Source: JBMNQI01 sp050944055 (GTDB lineage Bacteria > Bacillota > Clostridia > Oscillospirales > Oscillospiraceae). Taken from it: 13,940 nucleotides of DNA. The stretch is taken from assembly GCA_050944055.1 (NCBI GenBank), contig JBMNQI010000057.1, positions 1 through 13,940 on the forward strand, read 5' to 3'. How positions within the stretch are numbered: position 1 is the first letter of the stretch; every line of letters starts with the position of its first letter. Position numbers and translations under genes: made by a program. Positions 1 through 6,803 of the stretch are shown one piece after another. The notes under the pieces were generated by a model that saw nothing but the letters and a program-made list of their open reading frames with translations, was not told the origin of the DNA and made no database searches.

Positions 1-1280
1 GAAACTGCGCTGCTGCTCGCCTCCTGCTCGCGAAGCGCGACGTTTCGCAAAGACTCGTATTTGCCGCTCAGCACTGCGCCTGTGAGCAGCGATACGGGGG
101 CGGCGAGATTCAGATTCTGACCCGAAGTATAGCTTGCCGACGTTATTGCTATTACCTCGCAGTATTCGTTTAATAAAACGCCGCCGCTTGAACCGCTGGA
201 TATGGCGGCGTCAAACTGTATATATTGATAACCGGATATTTCACGCGAGACATTGCTGACAATGCCGGCTGAAAAAGACCCGCTGAGCCCGAGCGGGCTT
301 CCTAGCGCATATACCGCCTGGCCCACGGACGCAGGAGCGCCGAGAGTCAGGTAGGGAAAAGAAGCGATTGTCTTTCCGTCGGCCGAGGCGCGCGAAACCT
401 GTATGACAGCAAGGTCCTTGTCAACGTCATACCATACTACGCCGAGAACGGGAAAAACGCTTCCATCGCTTGTGGTTATTCTTCCGTAATGCATGTCGGC
501 GATTACATGGTAATTAGTAACAGCAAGCCCGTCGGAGCTGATGAAAAACCCGCTCCCGCCCTTGCCGGGCGCGTCGCTTGTAAAATAATCAAGATCCGCA
601 TACAGCGAAATATTGAACACCGCGCCGGAAGCCATATTATAGATTTCGCTGGGAGAGTAAGGAGTTTTTCCGAAGTCCCGTATGCCGGAGGCTTTTACCT
701 GAGCTTCGGTGACCGCGCCGGAAGCGAGCAGGCAGTCGAGTATGGTTCCGCCGCCCTTGCATGGGATGGTCAGCGCCTTTGCCGACAGCTCGGCAACATC
801 TCCGCGCGTGAACAATCCGCTTTTATCCGAAACCTCCAGGCCGATGCTTTGGGCAAATTCCAACGCTTCGGAGTACTTGTAGTCGCCGTCGCCGTAGCCG
901 AGCGCTCGAAGTAGAAAAGCTATGTATTCCAATTCGGAAACCGGCGCGCCGCCGTCGAAGCTTGTATTTGTCCGCCCCTTTGTGAGGCCTTTTTCATAGG
1001 CGCAGCCCACGTAAGACGATACCCAGGCAGGCACGTCGTTAAAAGGATGCTCGCAGGCTCCTTTTTTCGCCTCGTCCTCAAGCCCCAGAAGACGTATGAG
1101 CATGACAAGCGCCTCGCTGCGCGTCGGCTCGCGTTCAAGCTCGTAGCCATCAGGCGTGCCCTTGAACAGGCCCATTACGCTTAGGCTATCCGCCGCGGAA
1201 AGTGACGTGACGTCCGCCGCATTTGCGTATGCGGGCATTAATAAAAAAATAACGAGCAGGAGACAGGCGAGTCTTTTCAT
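1..1280 (-). CDS. Secreted SLH-domain, HtrA/trypsin-like serine protease (partial, C-terminus beyond window)
   Basis: Reading the minus strand from ATG at 1280 gives 426 open codons to the left edge, so the C-terminus is missing. Residues 1-21 form a signal peptide (MKR, a hydrophobic stretch, then AYANA), so the protein is exported. Residues about 28-175 hold two to three SLH-like repeats (for example around HPFNDVPAWV and the RSEALVMLIRLLG helix), which in this family anchor proteins to secondary cell-wall polymers. Residues about 212-400 are a chymotrypsin-fold S1C (HtrA/DegP-like) protease: His258 in TNYHVI, Asp289 in DKDLAV and Ser365 in GSSGG form the catalytic triad. A GAGGT ribosome binding site precedes the ATG. 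It is probably a surface-anchored protease for envelope protein quality control or processing; its substrate is unknown. Whether a PDZ domain follows cannot be seen. Confidence 0.9.
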   Translation of the reverse strand, partial: MKRLACLLLVIFLLMPAYANAADVTSLSAADSLSVMGLFKGTPDGYELEREPTRSEALVMLIRLLGLEDEAKKGACEHPFNDVPAWVSSYVGCAYEKGLTKGRTNTSFDGGAPVSELEYIAFLLRALGYGDGDYKYSEALEFAQSIGLEVSDKSGLFTRGDVAELSAKALTIPCKGGGTILDCLLASGAVTEAQVKASGIRDFGKTPYSPSEIYNMASGAVFNISLYADLDYFTSDAPGKGGSGFFISSDGLAVTNYHVIADMHYGRITTSDGSVFPVLGVVWYDVDKDLAVIQVSRASADGKTIASFPYLTLGAPASVGQAVYALGSPLGLSGSFSAGIVSNVSREISGYQYIQFDAAISSGSSGGVLLNEYCEVIAITSASYTSGQNLNLAAPVSLLTGAVLSGKYESLRNVALREQEASSSAV

Positions 1281-1314
1281 ATGAACCTCACAGTATGAAA
1301 TATTTTCTGAGTAG

Positions 1315-1343
1315 ATTTTGGCATCTGTAAGTGTAAATGTCAA
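1315..1343 (-). promoter_or_regulatory. Proximal sigma-A-type promoter of the SLH protease gene
   Basis: On the minus strand a perfect TTGACA (1338-1343) is followed after 17 bp by CAAAAT (1315-1320, 4 of 6 consensus). The predicted start near 1308 gives a leader of about 28 nt before the ATG at 1280. Confidence 0.65.
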
Positions 1344-1377
1344 CCGGAATTGCGCAATATTTACAGGTTGTTAAATA

Positions 1378-1405
1378 ATTATACTAACAAATTTCCGGCT
1401 GCCAA
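1378..1405 (-). promoter_or_regulatory. Distal sigma-A-type promoter of the SLH protease gene
   Basis: On the minus strand TTGGCA (1400-1405) is followed after 16 bp by a perfect TATAAT (1378-1383). It lies just downstream of the acyltransferase terminator, so the protease gene seems to have two tandem promoters. The predicted start is near 1371, about 90 nt from the ATG. Confidence 0.6.
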
Positions 1406-1415
1406 TAATTTAACA

Positions 1416-1446
1416 TAAAAAAACTCCAAAGCTCGGTCTTTGGAGT
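1416..1446 (-). terminator. Intrinsic terminator of the acyltransferase gene
   Basis: On the minus strand a perfect 9-bp stem (ACTCCAAAG with CTTTGGAGT, 1438-1446 and 1423-1431) closes a 6-nt loop and runs directly into a T tract (1417-1422). It starts 14 bp after the end of the acyltransferase gene and separates it from the SLH protease gene. Confidence 0.88.
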
Positions 1447-1459
1447 ATAGGATTAATAT

Positions 1460-2623
1460 TCACTTGGCTGCAGGTACTTTTTCCCTGCCTTTTAGCAGTT
1501 TCCAGAAAATCAGGTATTTCCGGGCGCAGAAGACCGCGCTCGATTTGACTTCGAAATGGTTGCCGCCCGAGGAAAAAACCAGACCCTGGCGGGAGAACAG
1601 ATCCATCTTGTTCACAGACGAGAGAGGGAAGCGCCTGTCGCCGACTGTAAGAGCGTTTCGACTAAGGCACAGACGGCCCCGGGTTACCTCAGTCTGAAGA
1701 TGCGATTCGTATGTCTGATACAGCTGCGTATCTTCATTTGACAAAACAAGATCATGGTCTTCCGCCAAATCCGCCAGACGCTTAGTCTGCCAGTCGTCCC
1801 ACTGCGCGACGGTCCTAAACGGCACGTCGTCTCCCTCGAAAAAGCCGTATTTATTGTACAGCAGCTCAAACCCGCAGGAACAGGAAAAACGGTTATTCTC
1901 GCTTTTCATTGTGTCTATACCGCCGCATTTGGGGCACATATAAATGGCGGTTTCAAGCTTTTCGGCCATTCTTCTCCCTCTGTAGGCCACCATCTCCGTC
2001 TCCTGGCGGGCATAAGCGTCCTCATGAAGGTCTCTTTCCACAAGCGACATGATTTCATCGGGGGACATGGAGCGTGTTTCTTCCGGGGGATATACGCCGA
2101 CAAGCCTGCCCTCCAGTCGGCCGCGGCGCTGGTGCGTGCTCCAGCGGGGACTTGTCAGATACCCGCCTATAAGCTTATACGTGATGAGCGCCGCTCCCCC
2201 CGTACGCACAAGCTTGCCTATTGAAGGGTGTATAGGGCATGTCCTTCCGTCCCAGGAACGGTTGCCCTCGGCAAATATGCATACATTTGCGCCCTGGCGG
2301 AGGTGCCTGAGTATGTTAATCGCGGAAACTGTATCCGTTGTGCCCTTCATGCGCGCTATCGGCGCGAAGTACCGCCTGAGCAGGCGCGAGAGAAGCCCCC
2401 AATGAAAAGTGTGCTCGCTGGCTACAAAGTACATGTGTTTCCTTGAGGCGAGAGCGACATATATGGGGTCCCAATCGGAATTATGATTGGCAAGAACAAT
2501 ACATGGCCCGTCGATTTCAGGAAAACGCTCATAGCGGTAATTGAAAAGCAGTCTAATAAACGGACCGAGAATAAAACGGAAGAATTTATAGACTCGGACG
2601 TGACGTCTTTTTGCCTTATCCAA
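1460..2623 (-). CDS. PlsC-type 1-acylglycerol-3-phosphate acyltransferase with zinc ribbon and PH-like C-terminus
   Basis: The N-terminal half is a PlsC/LPLAT acyltransferase: the catalytic HX4D motif appears as NHNSDWD (His47, Asp52 from the TTG start) and the glycerol-phosphate-binding motif as AEGNRS near residues 118-123. The family transfers an acyl chain to lysophosphatidate or a related lysolipid at the inner membrane face. After the acyltransferase comes a zinc ribbon with Cys230, Cys233, Cys248 and Cys250 (CPKC and CSC). A beta-rich tail at about 315-379 (RGRLCLSRNALTV, then FPLSSVNKMDLF) resembles a bacterial PH-like fold; that part is inference. Start choice: an in-frame GTG lies at 2641, but GGAGGT at 2630-2635 sits 6 nt before TTG at 2623, so TTG is preferred (387 residues). 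Substrate specificity cannot be told from sequence, so I give no plsC symbol. Confidence 0.88.
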   Translation of the reverse strand: MDKAKRRHVRVYKFFRFILGPFIRLLFNYRYERFPEIDGPCIVLANHNSDWDPIYVALASRKHMYFVASEHTFHWGLLSRLLRRYFAPIARMKGTTDTVSAINILRHLRQGANVCIFAEGNRSWDGRTCPIHPSIGKLVRTGGAALITYKLIGGYLTSPRWSTHQRRGRLEGRLVGVYPPEETRSMSPDEIMSLVERDLHEDAYARQETEMVAYRGRRMAEKLETAIYMCPKCGGIDTMKSENNRFSCSCGFELLYNKYGFFEGDDVPFRTVAQWDDWQTKRLADLAEDHDLVLSNEDTQLYQTYESHLQTEVTRGRLCLSRNALTVGDRRFPLSSVNKMDLFSRQGLVFSSGGNHFEVKSSAVFCARKYLIFWKLLKGREKVPAAK

Positions 2624-2645
2624 ATCCGCACCTCCAATCACAATA

Positions 2646-2674
2646 AGTATACTCTTATTTTTTATTTTTTGAAA
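2646..2674 (-). promoter_or_regulatory. Possible promoter of the acyltransferase gene
   Basis: On the minus strand TATACT (2646-2651) lies 17 bp after a poor -35 match, TTTCAA (2669-2674), in a very A-rich spacer. The -10 is good and the position fits, about 22 bp before the TTG start; the -35 matches only 3 of 6. Low to moderate support. Confidence 0.4.
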
Positions 2675-2717
2675 CTCTATTTTTTTCAGTCAGCAAAGAC
2701 ATGGAAAATAATAAATC

Positions 2718-2787
2718 ACGGCGCCGCCTAAGCATTTATACCAATCTAAATATATTCAGATTGGCGCACATGCTTATGCGACGCCGT
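2718..2787 (-). terminator. Long two-tier hairpin 3' of rnpB, candidate terminator or processing structure
   Basis: Two 18-nt arms (2718-2735 and 2770-2787) pair at 16 of 18 positions as Watson-Crick pairs. Inside them CCAATCT and AGATTGG (2741-2747 with 2758-2764) form a second perfect 7-bp stem with a 10-nt loop. Of the two imperfect positions, one is G-U on the minus-strand transcript but C-A on the plus, so the structure is better as minus-strand RNA. It begins 13 nt after the rnpB 3' end and is followed on that strand by a T-rich but interrupted run (GATTTATTATTTT). It most likely ends or protects the rnpB transcript; a palindromic repeat element is the alternative. Confidence 0.55.
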
Positions 2788-2799
2788 TTGAATCAGAAT

Positions 2800-3143
2800 G
2801 CGAGCAAGTCTGTAAGCCGGGTTCTGTATTTGACGGCCATCTATCTCGACGCACCGTTGCCGGCACGCTCAAGCCACCTCCTGAGGACGGCCGGGCCGGC
2901 CATATGTCCTCCCACGGTGTTGCTCCGGATAGAGTTTACAGCGACGGACTGTTCCCAGCCGTCGGGTGAGCTCTTACCTCGCCTTTCCACCCTTACCGTC
3001 CTGATAGACGGCGGTATATCTCTGTTGCACTTTTCCTGAAGTCGCCTTCGGCGGGCGTTACCCGTTATCCCTGCCCTTGGAGCCCGGACTTTCCTCACAA
3101 TGAGCGCTTTGGCGCTCAAAGCGCGGCCGTCTGGCTTACTCGC
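2800..3143 (-). ncRNA. rnpB: RNase P RNA, bacterial class A
   Basis: This is the catalytic RNA of ribonuclease P, which matures tRNA 5' ends. The minus strand shows the conserved blocks in order: GAGGAAAGTCCGGGCTCC near the 5' end, then GGCGAGGTAAGAGC, GTAAACTC with CCGGAGCAA, and ACAGAACCCGGCTTA near the 3' end. The ends are set by helix P1: GCGAGTAAG at 3135-3143 pairs with CTTGCTCGC at 2800-2808 (nine pairs, one G-U). The length of about 344 nt and the motif order fit the ancestral A type, not the B type of Bacillus. The 5' end agrees with the promoter upstream, whose predicted start is at 3143. Short open frames inside it are spurious. Confidence 0.96.
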
Positions 3144-3149
3144 TTTACT

Positions 3150-3178
3150 ATTCTAGACTAAAAATCATTTTGTGTCAA
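3150..3178 (-). promoter_or_regulatory. Sigma-A-type promoter of rnpB
   Basis: On the minus strand a perfect TTGACA (3173-3178), a 17-bp spacer and TAGAAT (3150-3155, 5 of 6). Transcription would begin about 7 bp later, exactly where helix P1 of RNase P RNA begins. Strong, as expected for a stable RNA. Confidence 0.85.
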
Positions 3179-3183
3179 TTCGA

Positions 3184-3212
3184 TTGAAAAATTTACATGA
3201 ATATATTATAAT
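3184..3212 (+). promoter_or_regulatory. Sigma-A-type promoter of murD and the downstream cluster
   Basis: TTGAAA (3184-3189), a 17-bp spacer and a perfect TATAAT (3207-3212). Its -35 box lies only 5 bp from the rnpB -35 box on the other strand, so the two polymerases would bind back to back. The predicted start is near 3219, giving a leader of about 130 nt. Confidence 0.8.
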
Positions 3213-3215
3213 CAG

Positions 3216-3346
3216 TTCCCGTTATACTTGTTTTATGAGCTTCAAGCTTCATTGAATTAGAGCTGTATTGCCGTATTGACGGGAAATCTGCACTAATTGG
3301 CGCAAATGACCGTCATACACGGCCGTTTTGCGAAGCTTGGAAAAGG
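3216..3346 (+). promoter_or_regulatory. murD leader with potential RNA structure
   Basis: The leader between the predicted murD start site and the gene holds a distant perfect inverted repeat, TTCCCGT (3216-3222) with ACGGGAA (3279-3285). This is extended inward by ATAC (3224-3227) with GTAT (3273-3276). Inside it TTCAA and TTGAA (3241-3245 with 3252-3256) can form a smaller hairpin, and after it CCGT and ACGG (3311-3321 region) another. I do not recognise it as a known riboswitch, T-box or ribosomal leader, and I see no terminator with a T tract. The first two bases of the outer stem may lie upstream of the transcript start. Confidence 0.35.
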
Positions 3347-4723
3347 ATGGTCGGAGTAATGACGCTTGATGAATATATCGAGAGCCTGCGAGGCAGAAAA
3401 ATTGATATAGTCGGTGTGGGAGTAAGCAACGCCCCGCTGCTTAGGCTGCTCTCTGAAAAGGGATTGGACGTTACGGCGCGCGATAAAGAGGAGCGCGAGG
3501 CCTACGGCGCTAAAACCGTGTTCGGGGAGAAATACCTCGACGGCATAGACGGCGATATTATCTTCCGTTCGCCTTCGATACGCCCGGATTTGCCGGAGTT
3601 TCTTGAGGCCCGGGCCCGCGGGGCGCAAATAACTTCCGAGATGGAGGTTTTCTTCGAACTTTGCCCCTGCACGATAATCGCCGTGACCGGCAGCGACGGG
3701 AAGACTACGACAACGACGCTTATATCGGAGCTGTTAAAGGCCGCGGGGGAGACAGTCCATCTTGGCGGAAATATCGGGAAACCGCTTTTAACCGAAGTCG
3801 ATTCAATGATGCCGGGCGACTACGCCGTGCTCGAGCTTAGCTCCTTCCAGCTTATGAGCATGAAAAAAAGCCCGCATATAGCGGTTGTGACAAATATCTC
3901 CCCAAACCACCTCGATATCCATAAGGATATGGAGGAATACATTATTTCAAAAAAAAATATCTTTGTCCACCAGAGGCCCGAAGACGTGCTGGTGCTGAAT
4001 CTGGACAACGAGATAACCTCCCGGTTTGCATCGCAGGCCAACGGAGAGGTGAGGCTTTTCAGCAGGGAGAAACCCGTCCGGAAAGGCGCTTACTGCCTGG
4101 GCGGAGGGGTATACCGTTCCGGCTTCGGCCGCACAACGCGGATAATGGCTGCGCATACTATACTTATACCCGGGGAACACAATATTGAAAACTATCTCGC
4201 CGCCATTGCCGCCGTCGGCAGCCTTGTGCCGGACAACGCCATAAGAAACGTTGCGAAGAGCTTTGCCGGAGTAGAGCACCGCATTGAGCTTGTGAGGACA
4301 GTAAACGGCGTTAAATTCTATAATGATTCCATAGCGTCGAGCCCGTCGAGGACGACAGCGGGACTCAGGTCATTTAAGGACAAGCTTATACTGTTAGCGG
4401 GCGGGTATGACAAGCATATACCCTTTGATTCGCTCGGGCCGGAAATATGCCGGCATGTGAAAAAGCTTATCGTGACTGGCGCGACCGCGGAGGCTATAAA
4501 AGAAGCGGTCGAAAAAGCGCCTCAATACGAGCCGGGCGAGCCGGAGATATATATGGAGGAGAATTTCGACGACGCCGTCAGGCTGGCAGCTTCGCTGGCT
4601 CGGGAGGGCGATACGGTGCTGCTTTCTCCCGCCTGCGCCTCTTTCGACTGTTTTAAGAATTTTGCCGAACGGGGAGACAGGTTCAAGGAACTGGTAAACG
4701 GGCTTGAGAACGGCATTGATTGA
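3347..4723 (+). CDS. murD: UDP-N-acetylmuramoyl-L-alanine--D-glutamate ligase
   Basis: MurD is the cytoplasmic ATP-dependent ligase that adds D-glutamate to UDP-MurNAc-L-alanine in peptidoglycan precursor synthesis. The three Mur-ligase domains are visible: an N-terminal Rossmann-like domain (IDIVGVGVSN near 19-28), the central ATPase with P-loop GSDGKTTT (115-122), GGNIG (140-144) and the NISPNHLDIH segment, and the C-terminal domain with EHRIE, YNDSIASSPSRT and LAGGYDK. The length of 458 is normal. Start: ATG at 3347 has only a weak GGA upstream; ATG at 3359 (protein starting MTLDEY) matches where related proteins usually begin and has AAGGA 11 nt before it, so either is possible. It lies outside a division/cell-wall cluster here, followed after 38 bp by the peptidase genes. 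Confidence 0.96.
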   Translation: MVGVMTLDEYIESLRGRKIDIVGVGVSNAPLLRLLSEKGLDVTARDKEEREAYGAKTVFGEKYLDGIDGDIIFRSPSIRPDLPEFLEARARGAQITSEMEVFFELCPCTIIAVTGSDGKTTTTTLISELLKAAGETVHLGGNIGKPLLTEVDSMMPGDYAVLELSSFQLMSMKKSPHIAVVTNISPNHLDIHKDMEEYIISKKNIFVHQRPEDVLVLNLDNEITSRFASQANGEVRLFSREKPVRKGAYCLGGGVYRSGFGRTTRIMAAHTILIPGEHNIENYLAAIAAVGSLVPDNAIRNVAKSFAGVEHRIELVRTVNGVKFYNDSIASSPSRTTAGLRSFKDKLILLAGGYDKHIPFDSLGPEICRHVKKLIVTGATAEAIKEAVEKAPQYEPGEPEIYMEENFDDAVRLAASLAREGDTVLLSPACASFDCFKNFAERGDRFKELVNGLENGID

Positions 4724-4761
4724 ATCCTGTTAATATTTATTTTTGCGCGTAGGAGGTTAAT

Positions 4762-5790
4762 ATGCGGATTTTGGAAATACTGAAGCAGCTCTGCGATATA
4801 GGAGCGCCTTCGGGTTTTGAGCGCCCGGTTGCCGAACAGGCCCGTCTGCTTCTTGAGAAATACATGGATGAGACGCGCTTCGACGTAATGGGAAATCTGA
4901 TAGGAGTGCGGCGCTGCGGCAGGCCGGAGGCTATAAGCCTGCTGCTGGACGCCCATCTTGACGAGATAGGGCTTATCGTAACCGGCATTGACGGGGGTTT
5001 TTTACGGTTTGCAAAGATAGGCGGAGTAGACCCCCGCATGCTGCCCGCGAGAAGAGTGAAGATCCTTACCTCCCCGCCGCGCCTCGGCGTAATTGCCACA
5101 ATGCCGCCGCACGTGCTCTCTTCCGAGGATATGGACAAGAGCATAGAGGAGGACAAGCTGGTTATTGACGTTGGGCTATCCGGGGAGCGCGCAAAAGAAC
5201 TGATACCGCTCGGCACGCCGGTAGTGTTTGAGGGCTCTCTGCGGGAATTTGGGGAAGGCATGGTTTTCGGCAAGGCGCTCGACGACCGCGCGTGCTTCGC
5301 CATCATACTCAGGGCTCTTGAGCTGCTCGAAGGTGATAATATACCCGTTGACCTCTGGGTCATGGGCAGCGCGCAGGAGGAGGTCGGGATGAGAGGCGCA
5401 AAAACAGGCGTCTTCGCCGCGGATCCTCATTACTGCGTCGCCGTGGACGTGACGCACGCCGGAACGCCCGATTCTCAGAAGGAGCGCACGCTGAAAACGG
5501 GATTCGGGCCCGCGATCGGCGTCGGCCCGAATATGAACAGGGATATAACGGGAAGGCTTGTTTCCATCGCAAAGGAAAAGAATATACCCTATCAGATAGA
5601 GGCCATGGGCGGCGGCAGCGGCACAAACGGCTGGGTAATGCAGGTTAGCCGCTCCGGAGTTTCGACCGCCGTTGTATCGCTGCCGATAAAATACATGCAC
5701 AGCCCCGTGGAAACGGCTCTGCTTGAAGACGCCGAAAACTGCTCAATCCTGCTTGCGGAGCTTGTGCGCTCAATGGAGGTGCGCCCGTGA
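4762..5790 (+). CDS. M42 family metallo-aminopeptidase, first paralogue
   Basis: M42 enzymes (glutamyl aminopeptidase/TET/PepA group) are cytoplasmic di-metal aminopeptidases that usually form large dodecamers and trim peptides. All expected ligands are visible: His65 in DAHLDE, Asp174 in KALDDR, Glu206-Glu207 in QEEVG (general base and ligand), Asp229 in AVDVTHA and His313 in KYMHSP. At 342 residues it has family length, with the lid domain in the middle (about 75-165). The usual GTDA turn near the active site reads GTNG here (287-290). A strong AGGAGGT lies 4 nt before the ATG. The stop overlaps the GTG start of the next gene, so the two are translationally coupled. Family assignment is firm; peptide preference is unknown. 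Confidence 0.93.
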   Translation: MRILEILKQLCDIGAPSGFERPVAEQARLLLEKYMDETRFDVMGNLIGVRRCGRPEAISLLLDAHLDEIGLIVTGIDGGFLRFAKIGGVDPRMLPARRVKILTSPPRLGVIATMPPHVLSSEDMDKSIEEDKLVIDVGLSGERAKELIPLGTPVVFEGSLREFGEGMVFGKALDDRACFAIILRALELLEGDNIPVDLWVMGSAQEEVGMRGAKTGVFAADPHYCVAVDVTHAGTPDSQKERTLKTGFGPAIGVGPNMNRDITGRLVSIAKEKNIPYQIEAMGGGSGTNGWVMQVSRSGVSTAVVSLPIKYMHSPVETALLEDAENCSILLAELVRSMEVRP

Positions 5791-6803
5791 AAGAAATGCT
5801 TAAACAGCTCTGCCTGTTGCCGGGGCCGTCCGGTTACGAATATCCCGTGCGCGAATATATTATGGAAAAAATAAAAGGCTTTGCCGACGAAATTACGGTC
5901 GACACGCTGGGGAATTTGATAGTCTTTAAAAAAGGCAAAAGGAAGTCTAAGAAAAACCTGCTCCTCGCCGCGCACATGGACGAGGTCGGCATTATTGTAA
6001 CGTCATACGCGGACGACGGATACCTGAAATTTGATTTCATCGGCGGAGTAGACAGGCGCGTGGCCATAGGCAAGACCGTCCTCATAGGCGACAGAGCCGT
6101 ACAAGGGCTTATAGGGCTTAAAGCCTATCATCTTGTCTCCAAGTCCGAGGAAAAGACCGTGCCGAAGACAGAGGCAATGTATATCGACATAGGCGTCCGC
6201 TCCAAAGAGACGGCGGAGGCTCTTGTCAGCCTCGGCGATTCGGGCGTATTCGACGTTATGCCGCAGGATTTCGGCGACAATATGATTTCCGCCCGGGCTA
6301 TAGACGACCGCGTCGGCTGCGCATTGCTTATAGAGCTAATACGCTCCGAGATTCCCAGAGACTGCTTTTTTGCATTCACAGTCCAGGAGGAGGTCGGCAC
6401 GCGCGGGGCTGCTACCGTGGCCTATGCGCTCAAGCCGGATATTGCTCTTATTCTGGAGGGCACGACAGCGGCCGACCTTCCGGGCGTATCTTCTGAGAAA
6501 CGCATATGCAGGGTCGGCGGGGGTGTGGTCATACCGTTTATGGACAAGGGGACGATATATGATTCCGCTCTCGTTAAGCAGCTCAACGGCATCTGCGACG
6601 CAAACGGCATAAAGAGGCAGACTAAGGAATACGTCTCCGGAGGCACGGACGCCTCCGCCATTCAACGAAGCGGCTCAGGCGTGCAGACGGCGGGAATAGC
6701 CGCGCCCGTGCGAAACATACACTCGCCGTCCTGCGTTGCGTCCTGGGACGATATTGAATGCATGCGGCGCCTGGCAGTAAGCTTCCTGGAGGCGTGCCCA
6801 TGA
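5787..6803 (+). CDS. M42 family metallo-aminopeptidase, second paralogue
   Basis: This is a second M42 di-metal aminopeptidase of 338 residues, clearly different from its upstream neighbour. Ligands: His63 in AAHMDEVG, Asp173 in RAIDDR, Glu201-Glu202 in QEEVGTRG and His312 in IHSP. The site that is Asp229 in the first enzyme is Glu224 here, in LEGTTAAD, as in one known M42 subgroup. It keeps the classical GGTDA motif (285-289). It starts with GTG at 5787 inside the previous stop (4-nt overlap), with GGAGGT 6 nt upstream. The stop again overlaps the next start (ATGA). The pair could form separate or mixed assemblies; that is inference. Confidence 0.93.
   Translation: MKEMLKQLCLLPGPSGYEYPVREYIMEKIKGFADEITVDTLGNLIVFKKGKRKSKKNLLLAAHMDEVGIIVTSYADDGYLKFDFIGGVDRRVAIGKTVLIGDRAVQGLIGLKAYHLVSKSEEKTVPKTEAMYIDIGVRSKETAEALVSLGDSGVFDVMPQDFGDNMISARAIDDRVGCALLIELIRSEIPRDCFFAFTVQEEVGTRGAATVAYALKPDIALILEGTTAADLPGVSSEKRICRVGGGVVIPFMDKGTIYDSALVKQLNGICDANGIKRQTKEYVSGGTDASAIQRSGSGVQTAGIAAPVRNIHSPSCVASWDDIECMRRLAVSFLEACP

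Noticed and set aside
489..914. Plus-strand open frame of 141 codons opposite the SLH protease gene
   Set aside because: It is antisense to a well-supported protease with signal peptide and catalytic triad, and matches no family I know.
1754..2224. Plus-strand open frame of 156 codons opposite the acyltransferase gene
   Set aside because: Antisense shadow of a gene with clear PlsC motifs; no ribosome site and no recognisable domain.
2841..3119. Minus-strand open frame within the RNase P RNA
   Set aside because: The sequence is explained fully by the conserved RNA, so translation is not expected.
6758..6799. Upstream ATG as start for the PLP enzyme
   Set aside because: It lies inside the preceding gene without a ribosome site; ATG 6800 has GGAGG and the typical ATGA coupling.
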